Positions 25,220 through 35,657 of a DNA stretch of 64,000 nt are shown here, in pieces. The stretch is taken from positions 38,071,250-38,135,249 of the forward strand of contig OX439051.1 in the NCBI GenBank assembly GCA_949317995.1. Direction: 5' to 3'. Each line of letters starts with the position of its first letter. The first letter of the stretch is position 1. The DNA comes from Acholoe squamosa. Lineage: Eukaryota; Annelida; Polychaeta; Phyllodocida; Polynoidae. The notes below the pieces were generated by a model. It had not been told where the DNA came from, made no database searches, and saw only the letters and a list, made by a program, of their open reading frames with translations. The position numbers and the translations under genes are program-made.

Positions 25220-26388
25220 TAGGAATGACCAGAGTATTTTGTTAGTTATGAGATGCATGTAAAAGAGCCGACGCCGGTAACTGCCAAAAGCAGAAATAAG
25301 ACATTGTGATGCTTTCATCTAAGATGTCAAGCATGTCATCAGATGTTATTTCATTATGATTTTTAAAGATGATTCTCCTCTTGGTTCCTTCCTTGTGCAA
25401 TTCCCTGTAGTAATTTTGGGAGGCCTAGCTGCTTTGCTCCACCTCAAGAGGCTCTGTGAACCTTTCTGGTTATTTGCTAAGTAGCTCCACTCTCTTCTAG
25501 GACTCTATGAATAACATGATTCATTCAAGTATTGCTGATTCAATCACATGGATTTTCTTTCTGTATACTCCTATGAGAACCTCATTTTCTCAGATATCGC
25601 TTTTTCCAAATAAGGCTGTTCTATTTGACATGAAGGAAAAAAAAGAATGGACAGGAAACAGCATTATGTACAGTGGGTATCGAGCTGAGAATAATATCAT
25701 TCATGGACTGGATAACAGTCAACATCTTGACGTCCATGATTTTAATCAAGGTTTGAATTTTTAATAATGCTCTAGTGGCTGAAACCCATGAAATATGGCA
25801 ACCATACCATATAAAGTGACCCCCAATTTGTCCAACCGAGTAACCATTGGTGGTTTTTATTTACTTTTGCACATTATTTTTAGGAAATATATGTTCTAGG
25901 TTAGTTTTTTGGGAGTTTTTATCACGAAAACACATATTGGCAGTGATTAAGCTACTTTGGGGCATAGAGCAGATTGTGATTTTTTTCATATGTAAGGGAA
26001 ACCCAGAGAAAATTACCTTAATTTTCATATCAATTTTCCTGCGAAGAAAATTAGCTTACTTTCCAGATATCCTAATTTCCACTAGAAGTTAGCCCCCGAC
26101 TATTCATTATATATACCTATATCATAGCTGAAGTCCCCCTCTTTCAGTTGGTATATAACACTACCGCCCCAAAATTATGTGAAGTACCCCATAGTTGGCC
26201 TACAGTAAGGTGTACTTTGGGTTACTTGGGTTGACAGGCCTCTACTAAAAGGATTTATGGGCATCAGAAAGCCAAAAATAAGAGTTAGATACCTGAATTT
26301 AGGTTCAAATAATCATGAATATGAGTTATCATTATAGAAAAATAATAGATTGCTTAGTTGAAACTATTACTCATGGTTTTTACTGGAA
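25220..26388. other. Non-coding region, no gene supported
   Basis: AT-rich sequence between the SINE pair and the 170-bp repeats. An 85-residue ORF near 25.5 kb has no recognisable domain. Confidence 0.4.
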
Positions 26389-26389
26389 T

Positions 26390-27060
26390 GTCTAGTGGTT
26401 ACTCTGGCAGTCATGTAGGGAATTTTGCCTCCAATGAAGTGAAATTGTGTTTTCTGCATGATAGGATATGGTCTTATACCATTTATGGATACTCGGGCGG
26501 ACATGCTAATTAGAAGCGACTTTGGCCTCCTAGGAAGTGAAAATAAATGCTACAGGTCTAATTCTTAGCCTAAACACAGTGCAGTCAGTACTGCAAACTG
26601 ATAAAAAAGGCAGGGAATTTTTTTTTCTGCATGGTAGGATATGCTCTTGTACCATTCATGGTTACTCGGGCAGACATGCTGTTGAAAAGGAACTTTGGCC
26701 TCCAAGGAAGTGAAAATAAATGCTACAGGTCTAATTCTAGACCTATACACAGTGCACTCATTATTGTTACCTGAGGGAAGAAAAGGCAGGGAAATTGTTT
26801 TTTACGATATGCTATCCTACGATTTATGGTTACTCGGGCGGACATAGCTCCAGAGCATGATTTATGGGTCCGATGAAGTGAAAAATAGGGTTAGGAACAT
26901 GATTTTTTGTGAAAATGGTTAAAAGTAAATGAGAATTCATGTGAGATTAAAATTTTGTATGTACCATCTCATTTTGATAGTGACCTGCCTGTGGTTACTC
27001 GGGCAGACATTCCTCTTCCCAAAGGGGTTTTTAGACCTTAAGAAGCCGTAAATTGGGCTA
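26390..27060. repeat. Degenerate tandem repeat, about 165-170 bp unit, about 4 copies
   Basis: The phrase GGTTACTCGGGC(A/G)GACAT recurs near 26488, 26660, 26829 and 26993. An older variant, GGTTACTCTGGCAGTCAT, lies near 26397. Each is followed by a weaker AAGTGAAAATAAATGCTACA and CTGCATGGTAGGATATG part. Copies two and three are closest. There is no coding sense. Confidence 0.8.
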
Positions 27061-27699
27061 GTGACACAGTTTTGGGCTCCAATTGGGCCCAATGTTTCAG
27101 GCTTCAAAGAAAAAAGAGTGCTAGTTGTAGACTATTGCTGATTTCAGAGACAATTAGCAAGTAAGACCAAATTTTACTTAATAAGGGTGATTTTAAGGCC
27201 TTTTTGACCCTTTGGAGCCATCTGGAAGCTAAAAATTGATTTTTTTTTCCATATAAATGGGTGTCCCCCTGAAGTTCTCATTGAGTTCTATGAGATAAAC
27301 AAGAAAAATCATAAGTGCAACCAGTGTGGAAAAAATGCCAGGTCCGAGCTAGATAGTTATAGAAGAAAATTAGGCGGGTTGGCAAGTTACAGGACAGTTT
27401 TTAGGACAGAAATGGTAATGATAGCTAGAGACAAGTTCTGTGATAAAACTACCATTTCGGGGAATCACATTACATGTATGGGCATTTTTACTCAAGAACC
27501 AGGAAATGATAAGTGTCATTACTCAAACTGTCTCAACTTCTGCATGGTACCAGATTTACAAGAAGACTAACAAGAAGTTAGGAATGAGGATCTCAAAAAA
27601 TTTAAGGTACTTAAGCAGACTACCTTCCAATGTATTGTTAACAATAACCTTTATTTGAGAAGTAGGGTAGTGTGAAGAACATAAATTGGAAGTAATTTG

Positions 27700-27960
27700 C
27701 AGCATCTATAACTTTGATCTGACATGTTTCATCCTGATTCTGACGCAAAAAGAAATCAGCTTATCCAACCAAGTTGTAGAAAATAGTTTCCCTTCTGACA
27801 TAAGACACATGCTTTTGTAATGGTTTGTTTTTTCTATTGATGTAATTGAGCTTTGGTCAGTTTGACAGCAAATAATTCCAAAAGTGCAATTAAATTGGTT
27901 TTCCTTTGCAAAGTCCAGATGGTTGGATGAGGAAATTAAATTAGACCTTCCTAACATGGC
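27700..27960. repeat. Third partial copy of the duplicated segment
   Basis: GATCTGACATGTTTCATCCT at 27716 matches text at 18444 (copy A) and 29114 (copy B). It is followed by the same AAATCAGCTTA, AGTTTCCC, TCTGACATAA and AATTCCAAAAG blocks. Only about 250 bp is present. Confidence 0.8.
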
Positions 27961-28526
27961 TCTTGCCTACTGGCGCAATGATCTGGTCACATACTTTAAA
28001 AATGTATAATTATTTGATTGACACACTTCCCTGAAGAACAAACACAATCCACAAGGTTCTTTTCTTCACCATCGTAACAGTTTAACAAGTAGAGTCCCTC
28101 GAATACATAATATAATGGATAAGTGGAAATATCCATTCATGTTCCCCTCTATCACATTATTTCCTCACACTCAATAGTAGTTCAGAGTGTACAAAGCTAA
28201 TAATAATTCAAAGTTGGTTCACATTATCTATATTTCATTATGAAAATGAAGACTCCACAGATTAAACCAATAGTTTCTGTTTAGCCATGTAATAAAATGG
28301 TTGTGTGTTCATGTGACCTTTACATGATGAAAGTAAGATGTGAACTAGCTTTGCACATGATGCAATCATACCTAGATGTAAGTACATGGTGGGGACAACT
28401 TTGGGATACAATGCTAGAAAATGTCCAACCATTATTGGCCTTTGCCTATTTATCCTTAGAATTTCATTGCTTCTATTACAGATTGGCCTGGTTATTGTAT
28501 TTCTACTGCTTTCCACTTGCCTACCG

Positions 28527-28720
28527 TAGTGGCCTGTATAAGCGCTGGGTCTTTGAATGAGCACCGGTTGTGAATAAGCACCAGGGGTACAGTAGCATTG
28601 AAATTAAAAAAAAAATCACTATAATCGAAGTCTTGAATAAGTGATGGTTTTGAATAAGGGCCGAGGGTAGAGCCAGGTTGAAATCTATAACCGCCAGGGT
28701 GCTTATGATATAGGCCACTA
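28527..28720. mobile_element. Short MITE, about 190 bp, TA target
   Basis: TAGTGGCCTGTATAAGCGCT at 28527 is matched, inverted and with a 2-bp indel, by AGGGTGCTTATGATATAGGC and CACTA ending at 28720. TA lies at both ends. GAATAAGC/GAATAAGG words recur inside. The corresponding place in copy A (near 18055-18070) lacks the insert. Confidence 0.7.
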
Positions 28721-29399
28721 AGGTATACCAGTAGCTAAATTAGGAGTCATCAAGCATTCCCTGATTTTTACTAACAGTCATGGCTGCATTTATGGATCAC
28801 AGACTCAAAGGCTGATATTGTATAAACCCTTTCAGGCCTACTAATGCATGAATTTGTGTCATGCCTTTGGTTACCCATGGACATTTATAACAGCAACAAA
28901 GATGAACAATTCCATTTCAGCTGTGCATGACCTATGAATGTGGAACTGGTGAGTCACAAGCACAGCATTCATGAATGCATACTGATAACCACTGGACATG
29001 TGCATATAGCATTTAGCATAAATATTAGCATTTCAATGCTTCATGTAAATCCCATTATATGATGGTTGAACAGACAACTTGCGCAACTTATTTGTAGACA
29101 TCTGTAATCTTAATCTGACATGTTTCATCCTGATTGTGACTTGGCACAAAAACAAATCAGCTTAATCAAGAATTAACATAAGTTTCCCCTCTGACATAAA
29201 TCTCATGGTTTCTCGTTGATCTTTTCAAACTTTGACCAGTTAGTTCATGCCAGAAAGTAATTTCAAAAGGGCAATCAAATTGTTAAAGTTCTAATCACAT
29301 AATTAAGGAAACAAATGTCAATGGTTATTTTGGTGGCTATTCCCATCCACATATCTGTCCATATTGCATACCCTATAGGCTGTAACATCAATTTTGGAA

Positions 29400-29453
29400 G
29401 GCGTGCGGTTATCCAGGTAAGGCGTGCGGTTATCCAGGATAACCGCACGCCTC
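29400..29453. repeat. Hairpin with a preceding direct copy of its arm
   Basis: AGGCGTGCGGTTATCC occurs near 29399 and again at 29420. The second copy is followed after a few bases by its reverse complement, ending at 29453. The structure is a stem of about 15-16 bp plus one spare arm. Confidence 0.85.
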
Positions 29454-29500
29454 TCATGTCCTTCCATGTCATATGTTACATGTTAAAACCCATGATAGGC

Positions 29501-29577
29501 TTGACCAGGGCAGGGCTCAAACCTGCAGCCTTAGATCCCTAGTCCAACCCCCTATGCAGTGCGCCACAGCGACTGAC
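29501..29577 (-). tRNA. tRNA-like sequence (pseudogene or SINE head)
   Basis: On the minus strand, CGCTGTGGCGCACTGCA resembles an A-box region and GGTTTGAGCCC a B box. Stem pairing is incomplete. Confidence 0.45.
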
Positions 29578-29619
29578 GAGATACGCTCGGTTAGAACCAG
29601 GTCTTGCTATGATACAAAG

Positions 29620-30115
29620 CCGTGTGCACTGTCGCTGTCCGCTGCCGGGCAAGGAGGTGTATTATACACAAACATAACAGCGAGAAGCATTGAAATCTTT
29701 AGCCGTGTGCCGCTGCCAAGCTGTGTATTATACACAAACATAACCGCGAGACGCAGTGAGCGGAGAAAGCGCAGTGGTCTAGCGGTTAGCACGTTGCGCT
29801 CAGCCGTGAGAGGTACATGGATCGAACCCCCGTCCAGACGCATGTTTTCTCGCCGTGTGCGCTGCCGCTGTCTGCTGCCGGGCGAAGAGGTGTATTTTAT
29901 ACACAAACATAACAGCGAGATGCATTGAAATCTTTTTTCGCCGTGTGCGCTGCCGCTGTCTGCTGCCGGGCGAGGAGGTGTATTATACACAAACATAACA
30001 GCGAGAAGCATTGAAATCTTTAGCCGTGTGCCACTGCCTGTCCGAGCCGAGACGGCCGCTCTCGCTGTCCGCTACCGGGGAAGGAGGTGTATGTACCTGT
30101 GTACACACACTATGG
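29620..30115. repeat. Tandem repeat, about 85-bp unit, interrupted by a tRNA-like unit
   Basis: The unit contains CGCTGCCGCTGTCTGCTGCC, GGCGAGGAGGTGTATTATAC, ACAAACATAACAGCGAGA and GCATTGAAATCTTTAGCCG. It is seen near 29625, 29700 (short), 29850, 29936 and, diverged, 30045. It is GC-richer than the surroundings. Confidence 0.85.
29771..29835 (+). tRNA. tRNA-Glu-like sequence inside the 85-bp repeats
   Basis: GTGGTCTAGCGGTTAGCA fits the A box and D-arm of a tRNA-Glu. GCGCTCAGCCG resembles the anticodon arm with CTC, and GGATCGAACCCCC the B box. The aminoacyl stem is not paired, so it is probably a SINE-type head rather than a tRNA gene. Confidence 0.5.
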
Positions 30116-30214
30116 CTGGCTTCGATCGAGTCCCGGGAAGGGGGAATAATTTTTGTTTTCAACTTGAATTTATTGGTATAATATTGATTATTTATTGGTT
30201 TCGTGGTATAAAAT

Positions 30215-30336
30215 AAGTAGTCAATGGATAACTCATGACTTGTGGGGGTTATCGACGATAATAACACTCGGCCTACGGCCTCGTGTTATTATCCGTCGAT
30301 AACCCCCACGCGTCATGAGTAATCCATTGGTTACTT
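30215..30336. repeat. Long hairpin: about 53-bp arms, 15-nt CTCG-rich loop
   Basis: Left arm 30215-30267 and right arm 30283-30336 pair almost throughout, with a few mismatches and a one-base difference in length. The core GTGGGGGTTATCGACG is perfectly kept. The loop is TCGGCCTACGGCCTC. Confidence 0.95.
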
Positions 30337-30343
30337 GTTCAAC

Positions 30344-31760
30344 ATACCACTACATTATCATTAGCCTACATGGCCATGTTATACATGTAGCTATGTTATC
30401 ATTAGCCTACATGGTCATGTTGTACATGTAGCTACATTATCATTAGCCTACATGTCCATGTTTTATATATGTGACCCATCCTTACAAAATGGTACGGAAG
30501 TTGCACATCCAAAATGACTAGTTATTGGCATATTTATTTACAGCTCATCAAGGGCTTTCATTTGGTATATAACACTTGCATGCTTGAACCAGGTGGTCCA
30601 CTATGGATCTTCCGTCGGTAAATTCAGTTGAATGAATTAAAAATCGACTAAACTGAGGTAATTGACATATTAAACATATAATAATTCATGAATCCTATAT
30701 AATTCCTATGTAATTCTATATAACCAAGAAAACTATAGCTATGTCTATCAGGCATTTGGAGCTTAAATTCAGTTTAGTAAGCAAGGATCCTGAAAAATAT
30801 CGACCCATAGGTTAGAAAAATGCTAAAATATCAATTTAAAAAAATCTGATATTTTTGACACTATACCACTTGAGAAGCCTATATCTAGGCTTCTAAATGT
30901 GCGACTTCAGTACCACTTTGTTAGGATGGGTCACATATAGCTATGTTATCATTAGCCTACATATCCATGTTTTACATGTTCTTCCATTATTAATAGCCTA
31001 CATGGCCATGTTCTACATGTAGCTACATTATCATTAGCCTACATGTCCATGTCCTACATGTAGCTACATTATTATTAGCCTACATGGTCATGTTTTACAT
31101 GTAGTTATGTTATCTTAAGCCTACATGGCCATATTTTACATGTAGTTATGATATCATTAGCCTACATGGCCATGCTGTACATGTAGCTACATTATCATTA
31201 GCCTAAATGCCCATGTTGTACATGTAGCAATGTTATCATTAGCCTGCATAGCCATGTTGTACATGTAGCTATGTTATCCTTAGCCTACATGGAGATGTTG
31301 TACATGTACCTATGTTATCATTAGCCTACATGGCCATGTTTTACATGTAGCTATTCTATCATTAGCCTACATGGTATTGTTGTACATGTAGCTACATTAT
31401 CATCAGACTACATGTCCATGTTTTACATATACCTACATTATCATTAGCCTACATGTCCATGTTGTACATGTAGCTACATTATCATTAGCCTACATGTCCA
31501 TGTTGTACATGTAGCTACGTTATCATTAGCCTACATGGCCATATTGTACATGTAACTACGTTATCCTTAGCCTACATGGTCATGTTGTACATGTAGCTAT
31601 GTTATCATTAGCCCACACGGTCATGTTGTACATGTAGCTACGTTATCATTAGCCTACATGGTCGTGTTGCACATGTAGCTATGTTATTATTAGCCTACAT
31701 GGCCATATTGTACATGTTGCTATGCTAACATTAGCCCATGTCACCATGTTGTTTATATCT
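30344..31760. repeat. 41-bp minisatellite with TACATGTA core
   Basis: Units read GTTATCATTAGCCTACATGG then CCATGTTGTACATGTAGCTA, about 41 bp, with point changes at fixed places (GG/GT, TGT/TTT, ATG/CAT). About three units lie left of the MITE at 30470-30935 and about twenty to its right. There is no coding sense. Confidence 0.95.
30470..30935. mobile_element. 466-bp MITE inserted in the minisatellite
   Basis: TGTGACCCATCCTTACAAAA (30470) is matched by the inverted right end, which finishes TTAGGATGGGTCACA at 30935. The arms pair over about 36 bp with few differences. TATA flanks both sides (30466-30469 and 30936-30939), so the target is TATA or TA. There is no ORF of note. Minisatellite units resume directly on each side. 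Confidence 0.9.
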
Positions 31761-31794
31761 ATGTTATCATTAGTCATGTTATGTGTTACATATT

Positions 31795-32430
31795 ATATGG
31801 TAACTCATGGCACCAGTACAAGTGATATGGTGATATATGGCACCAGTACATGTTATATGGTAACTCATGGCAACAGCACACACCATATGATGAGACATGG
31901 CACCAATACACGTCATTTGATGAGACATAGCACCAGTACACATCATGTGATGGCACATGGCTCCAGTACACGTCAGGTGATGACACATGACATCAATACA
32001 CGTCATGTGATGGCACATGGCACCAATACACATCATCTGATGACACATGGCTCCAGTACATGTCATGTGATAGCACATGGCACCAATACACGTCATGTGA
32101 TGACACGTGGCACCAATACACATCATGTGATGACACATTACTCCAGTACATGTCATGTGATGGCACATGGCACGAATACACGTCATTGGATGAACCATGG
32201 CTCCAGTACATGTCATGAGATGGCACATGGTGCCAATACACGTCATGTGATGAGACATGGCACCTGTACACATCATGTGATGAGACATAGCACCAATACA
32301 CATCATGTGATGACACATGGCTCCAGTTCATGTCATGTGGTGTCACATGGCTCCAGTACATGTCATGTGATGGCACATTGCACCAATACACGTCAATTGG
32401 TGATCCATGGTATAAGTATATGTCATATGT
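31795..32430. repeat. 30-bp minisatellite, about 21 units
   Basis: Units read TGATGGCACATGGCACCAAT then ACACGTCATG, exactly 30 bp, so every frame on both strands stays open and repeats with a 10-residue period. The plus strand gives a His/Thr/Ser peptide, the minus strand Met/His/Cys-rich ones. The repeat explains the long ORFs (up to 265 codons), and there is no sign of a real gene. Confidence 0.95.
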
Positions 32431-34451
32431 ATACCCTGAGGTGTTCCTGTCCCGCAATGTGTTCTAGAACGTTTTATATTGAAGGAAATACATCTTCATT
32501 ACACATCAAAACGTTTTAGCCACTGTGTTCTAAAACGTTGGTAGGAAATATTTGCTTAGTACACTTTAATACGCTATGACATTCACCCACTATAGGCATA
32601 CTCCTCTTGATAAAGAAAAGCCAAATACTCTTAATGCTTATTGAAATTGATTAGCAATTTGCTAATTAATTATATACAAATCATGTTATATTGGATTAAG
32701 TAAAGTTTGCTTACGATATTTCAAGCAACAAATAGACATCTTGTTGGGGACCTTAACTAAACGTATCATCATATTACTTGGTCCTGAATTCAACATGATT
32801 TTTCATTTTTGAAATAATTAGCTAATTATCCATTTTCAAGTTTAATTAATGTATATATGCATGCCACTGAGAGAGAAAATTCCTTTCTTGGCATAAGTCA
32901 AAAGTAGGTGACAACCTAAATAGAAAAGTGTTTCATCCCTGACTTCTTCATTCATAGAGACATTCTACATCAAAGTTCATGAAATGTGCAAAAATCACTG
33001 ACATTTTGAGGCTCTCCAACCTCCAGATTACTGGCATTTTGAAGGGCCCTTTTTACTTCCCAAATCAATACGTTTTGGAGGTCCACTGACAGAAAGTACT
33101 GGTATTTTTGAGTGCCGGTGAAACTACCCACATTAATACGTTTTGGTTGTGCTAGGGATATACTACTTTTTTATGTAGATTACAATAGTCCTAAAGGGAA
33201 ATCTCCATTTTTGAGGAAAACCTTCCAAATCTGGAATGTAAATAGAACGTTTTTGGGCATTTGGGGGTAAAAATCAGTGCTTTTGTTGATATTGGTAGCC
33301 ATGGAAACATTATTTTTACTTAAAATTGAGGAATCCAAAAAGCCTCTTTGTAGCCACACCCACAAGGATCAATGTGTTGAAAAAATGGTAAAAATCTGAT
33401 TATCAGATCAAATTTTATGAGAAAAAGAATGTGGAGAATATGACAATTTCCCTAATTTGCAAAAATATGCTTAATTATACATATCATCTGAGGTATCTCA
33501 TGAAATATACAAGTTAGACCTTATTTGGGATTTGGATAGGATAGCATCCATGTAAGTTCATAGAGCTGTAACACTAAATCTAGCAGAGATATTTTCTCAT
33601 GTATTACATCATCAGAAAGTTTATGGCCTGAATTTAAAAATGGAATTTTTTTCCTGGGGGGCCCTTTTCGCTTGGCTATACACATATATGGCAATTTCTT
33701 TTTGCCATGGAAACCACTCCAGTATTCTAAATGGGAATTTCTGTCACAAATGTGTTGGGTATTTACATAAGGAACTCAGAACCGAAAACAGACCCCAAAG
33801 ATTCCCTCTAGGACCAATTTTATGACAAGAACATCACATTTCTTTGGCTTTTTTTCCCACAAAATTGTATATTTTGCATTATCATTATTTAAGCTGCGAT
33901 ATATAATGCATTTAGAGCTAATTTGCAATTTTCAATTGCTCACCGCAACTAGCAGTTACAGAAGAACTACCTGGGATTTTTTAGCGCAAGATATCTCATT
34001 TAAAAGCTTGTGACTCAATCTTTAAAAAAGCCTTTTATCACCTGGATACTGATTCTGTCTGAGCTGATTCAAGCTTATCAGATTTTGCAATTTATCATGA
34101 ATGTTTCCGTGAATATTCACTCGATGGAATTTCGAAATTCAAAAACCTATAGGTACCTTAGACATTCCCTAATGACGTGAAACAACTTCCGAAAATATGG
34201 GGGGCTTTTGGATAATTTTGATCTCAACTTTTCCTCATCCTATAAGGCGCACCAGGGGCCTATCCTCGCATATAAGGTGCGCCTTATATGTGAGGTATCA
34301 TGGTATATTAAATATGAGATATTTTTGTTGAGTCTGAGATCAGCATAGAGGGAGTATTGTCACATGGTCCGAAGAGTCAGCACTTCATCCTTGGTGCAGG
34401 AGCATTTCCAATAAAGTAACAATTATCATGATGCCTCATTTGAATTTGTAA
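32431..34451. other. Non-coding region with recurring ACGTTTT words
   Basis: ACGTTTTA/ACGTTTTGG occurs near 32469, 32507, 32535, 33069, 33138 and 33247, without a fixed period. A short perfect stem (CATATAAGG facing CCTTATATG) lies near 34269-34291. No gene was recognised. Confidence 0.4.
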
Positions 34452-35657
34452 GTCGTTTCAGACCCAAATTTATTTCAGACCCGGTCATTTCAGACCCATA
34501 TTTATTTCAGACCCAAGTCATTTCAGACCCATGGTCATTTCGGACTCAGGTCATTTCAGGCCCATACACTCAATTAGAGCCTGCATAATGTACAAATAGA
34601 GTCAACAGGAAACACTAGTCAGGGGTGGATACAGAAGGGGTGGTCCAGGAGTGGCCTCACCGCACATTTCATTTGAGCCTATCCAGTGACCAGCCAATGA
34701 CTGTACATCACACTACACACAGCAATGGGCAGCCACTGGTTGCCCATTGGCAGTAGGGTGCCCATTGGCAGTGATAGTGGAGTTATATGATTTGGGATGA
34801 ATAGTGAACCAAATAATCAAACTAATCTGTGCTCCCTCCACCCCTGGTGTAAACTTGGAATATGGGAGAGGGGGTGCAGGCACCGCTGGAGTAGGCCAGG
34901 CGGGAGGGGGTTGTGATGTAGACATGTCATATGTGTAGAGGCAAGGAAAAAGGGTGCTCCATGCTAGAAGTCAACTTTAAAATTCAGATCACTAGCTTTA
35001 CAGTGATATATTGCATGAGAAGATACTCCTGTTAGCTTTGGAGAAATGGCTTGCTAAATATGGGTAGGTATGACCATTTTGTGAATGTCAATAAGCCATA
35101 AATCCCATTGGTCATAGGATACATCTGTAATTAGCATAATTTATGCTAATTAGCTAAATTAGCATAAATTTTCATTCTTTTGCCCATAACTTTTGATGTA
35201 GAAATGGCATTTTCATTCTGTTTTCACCATAGTGGACCTTGTGAAATGTTCCTTCAAATAGGTTCATCAATTTTCTTATTTAGAATAAAAATAATGTTTC
35301 CATGGCAACAGAAATCAACAAAAATGCCTATTTTGGCCGAGAAACATTCTTTTTAATGCCAAATATGGACCCTTTCCCCCAAAAATAGAATGTTTTATCA
35401 AAAATCATTGGATTGTCCATAAAAAAGTAGCCTATAGCAGTTTTAGGCATATTTTTCCTATTCTAGCCCATAGTAGTGCCCCCTGGTGGCTAAAACAGGT
35501 ATTAAATCCCGCAGGAACCCCCATTTCTGCTTGCTGGCTCACATATGGGTCTAAAATGACTTGGGTCTGAAATGGACATGGGTCCGAAATGAGTTGGGTC
35601 TGAAGTGACAATGGGTCTGAAATGACTGGGTCTGAAATGACTTTGGGTCTGAAACGA
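34452..35657. mobile_element. Fold-back transposon with arms made of GGGTCTGAAATGAC tandem repeats
   Basis: The left arm (34452-34564) is a string of TTTCAGACCCA units with GTCAT or ATTTA spacers. The right arm (35545-35657) is the same string inverted (GGGTCTGAAATGAC). Outermost TCGTTTCAGACCCAAA and TTTGGGTCTGAAACGA mirror each other exactly. The 0.98-kb interior is unrelated and non-coding. Terminal inverted repeats built from short tandem repeats are typical of fold-back elements, known in Drosophila (FB) and in sea urchins (TU). No target duplication was resolved. Confidence 0.85.

Noticed and set aside
29771-29835. A functional tRNA-Glu gene
   Set aside because: A/B boxes and part of the anticodon arm are kept, but the acceptor stem does not pair.
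30344-31760. Possible CRISPR-like or telomeric array
   Set aside because: Contiguous 41-bp units without spacers; an ordinary minisatellite.
31722-32519. A 265-codon ORF with His/Thr/Ser repeats, and several minus-strand ORFs over it
   Set aside because: The 30-bp tandem period keeps all frames open and repeats a 10-residue unit; no start context, domain or non-repeat coding part.
34230-34295. GGTGCGCCTTATA-type hairpin as a separate transposon
   Set aside because: The stem is real, but the repeat is too short to define ends or a family from this window alone.
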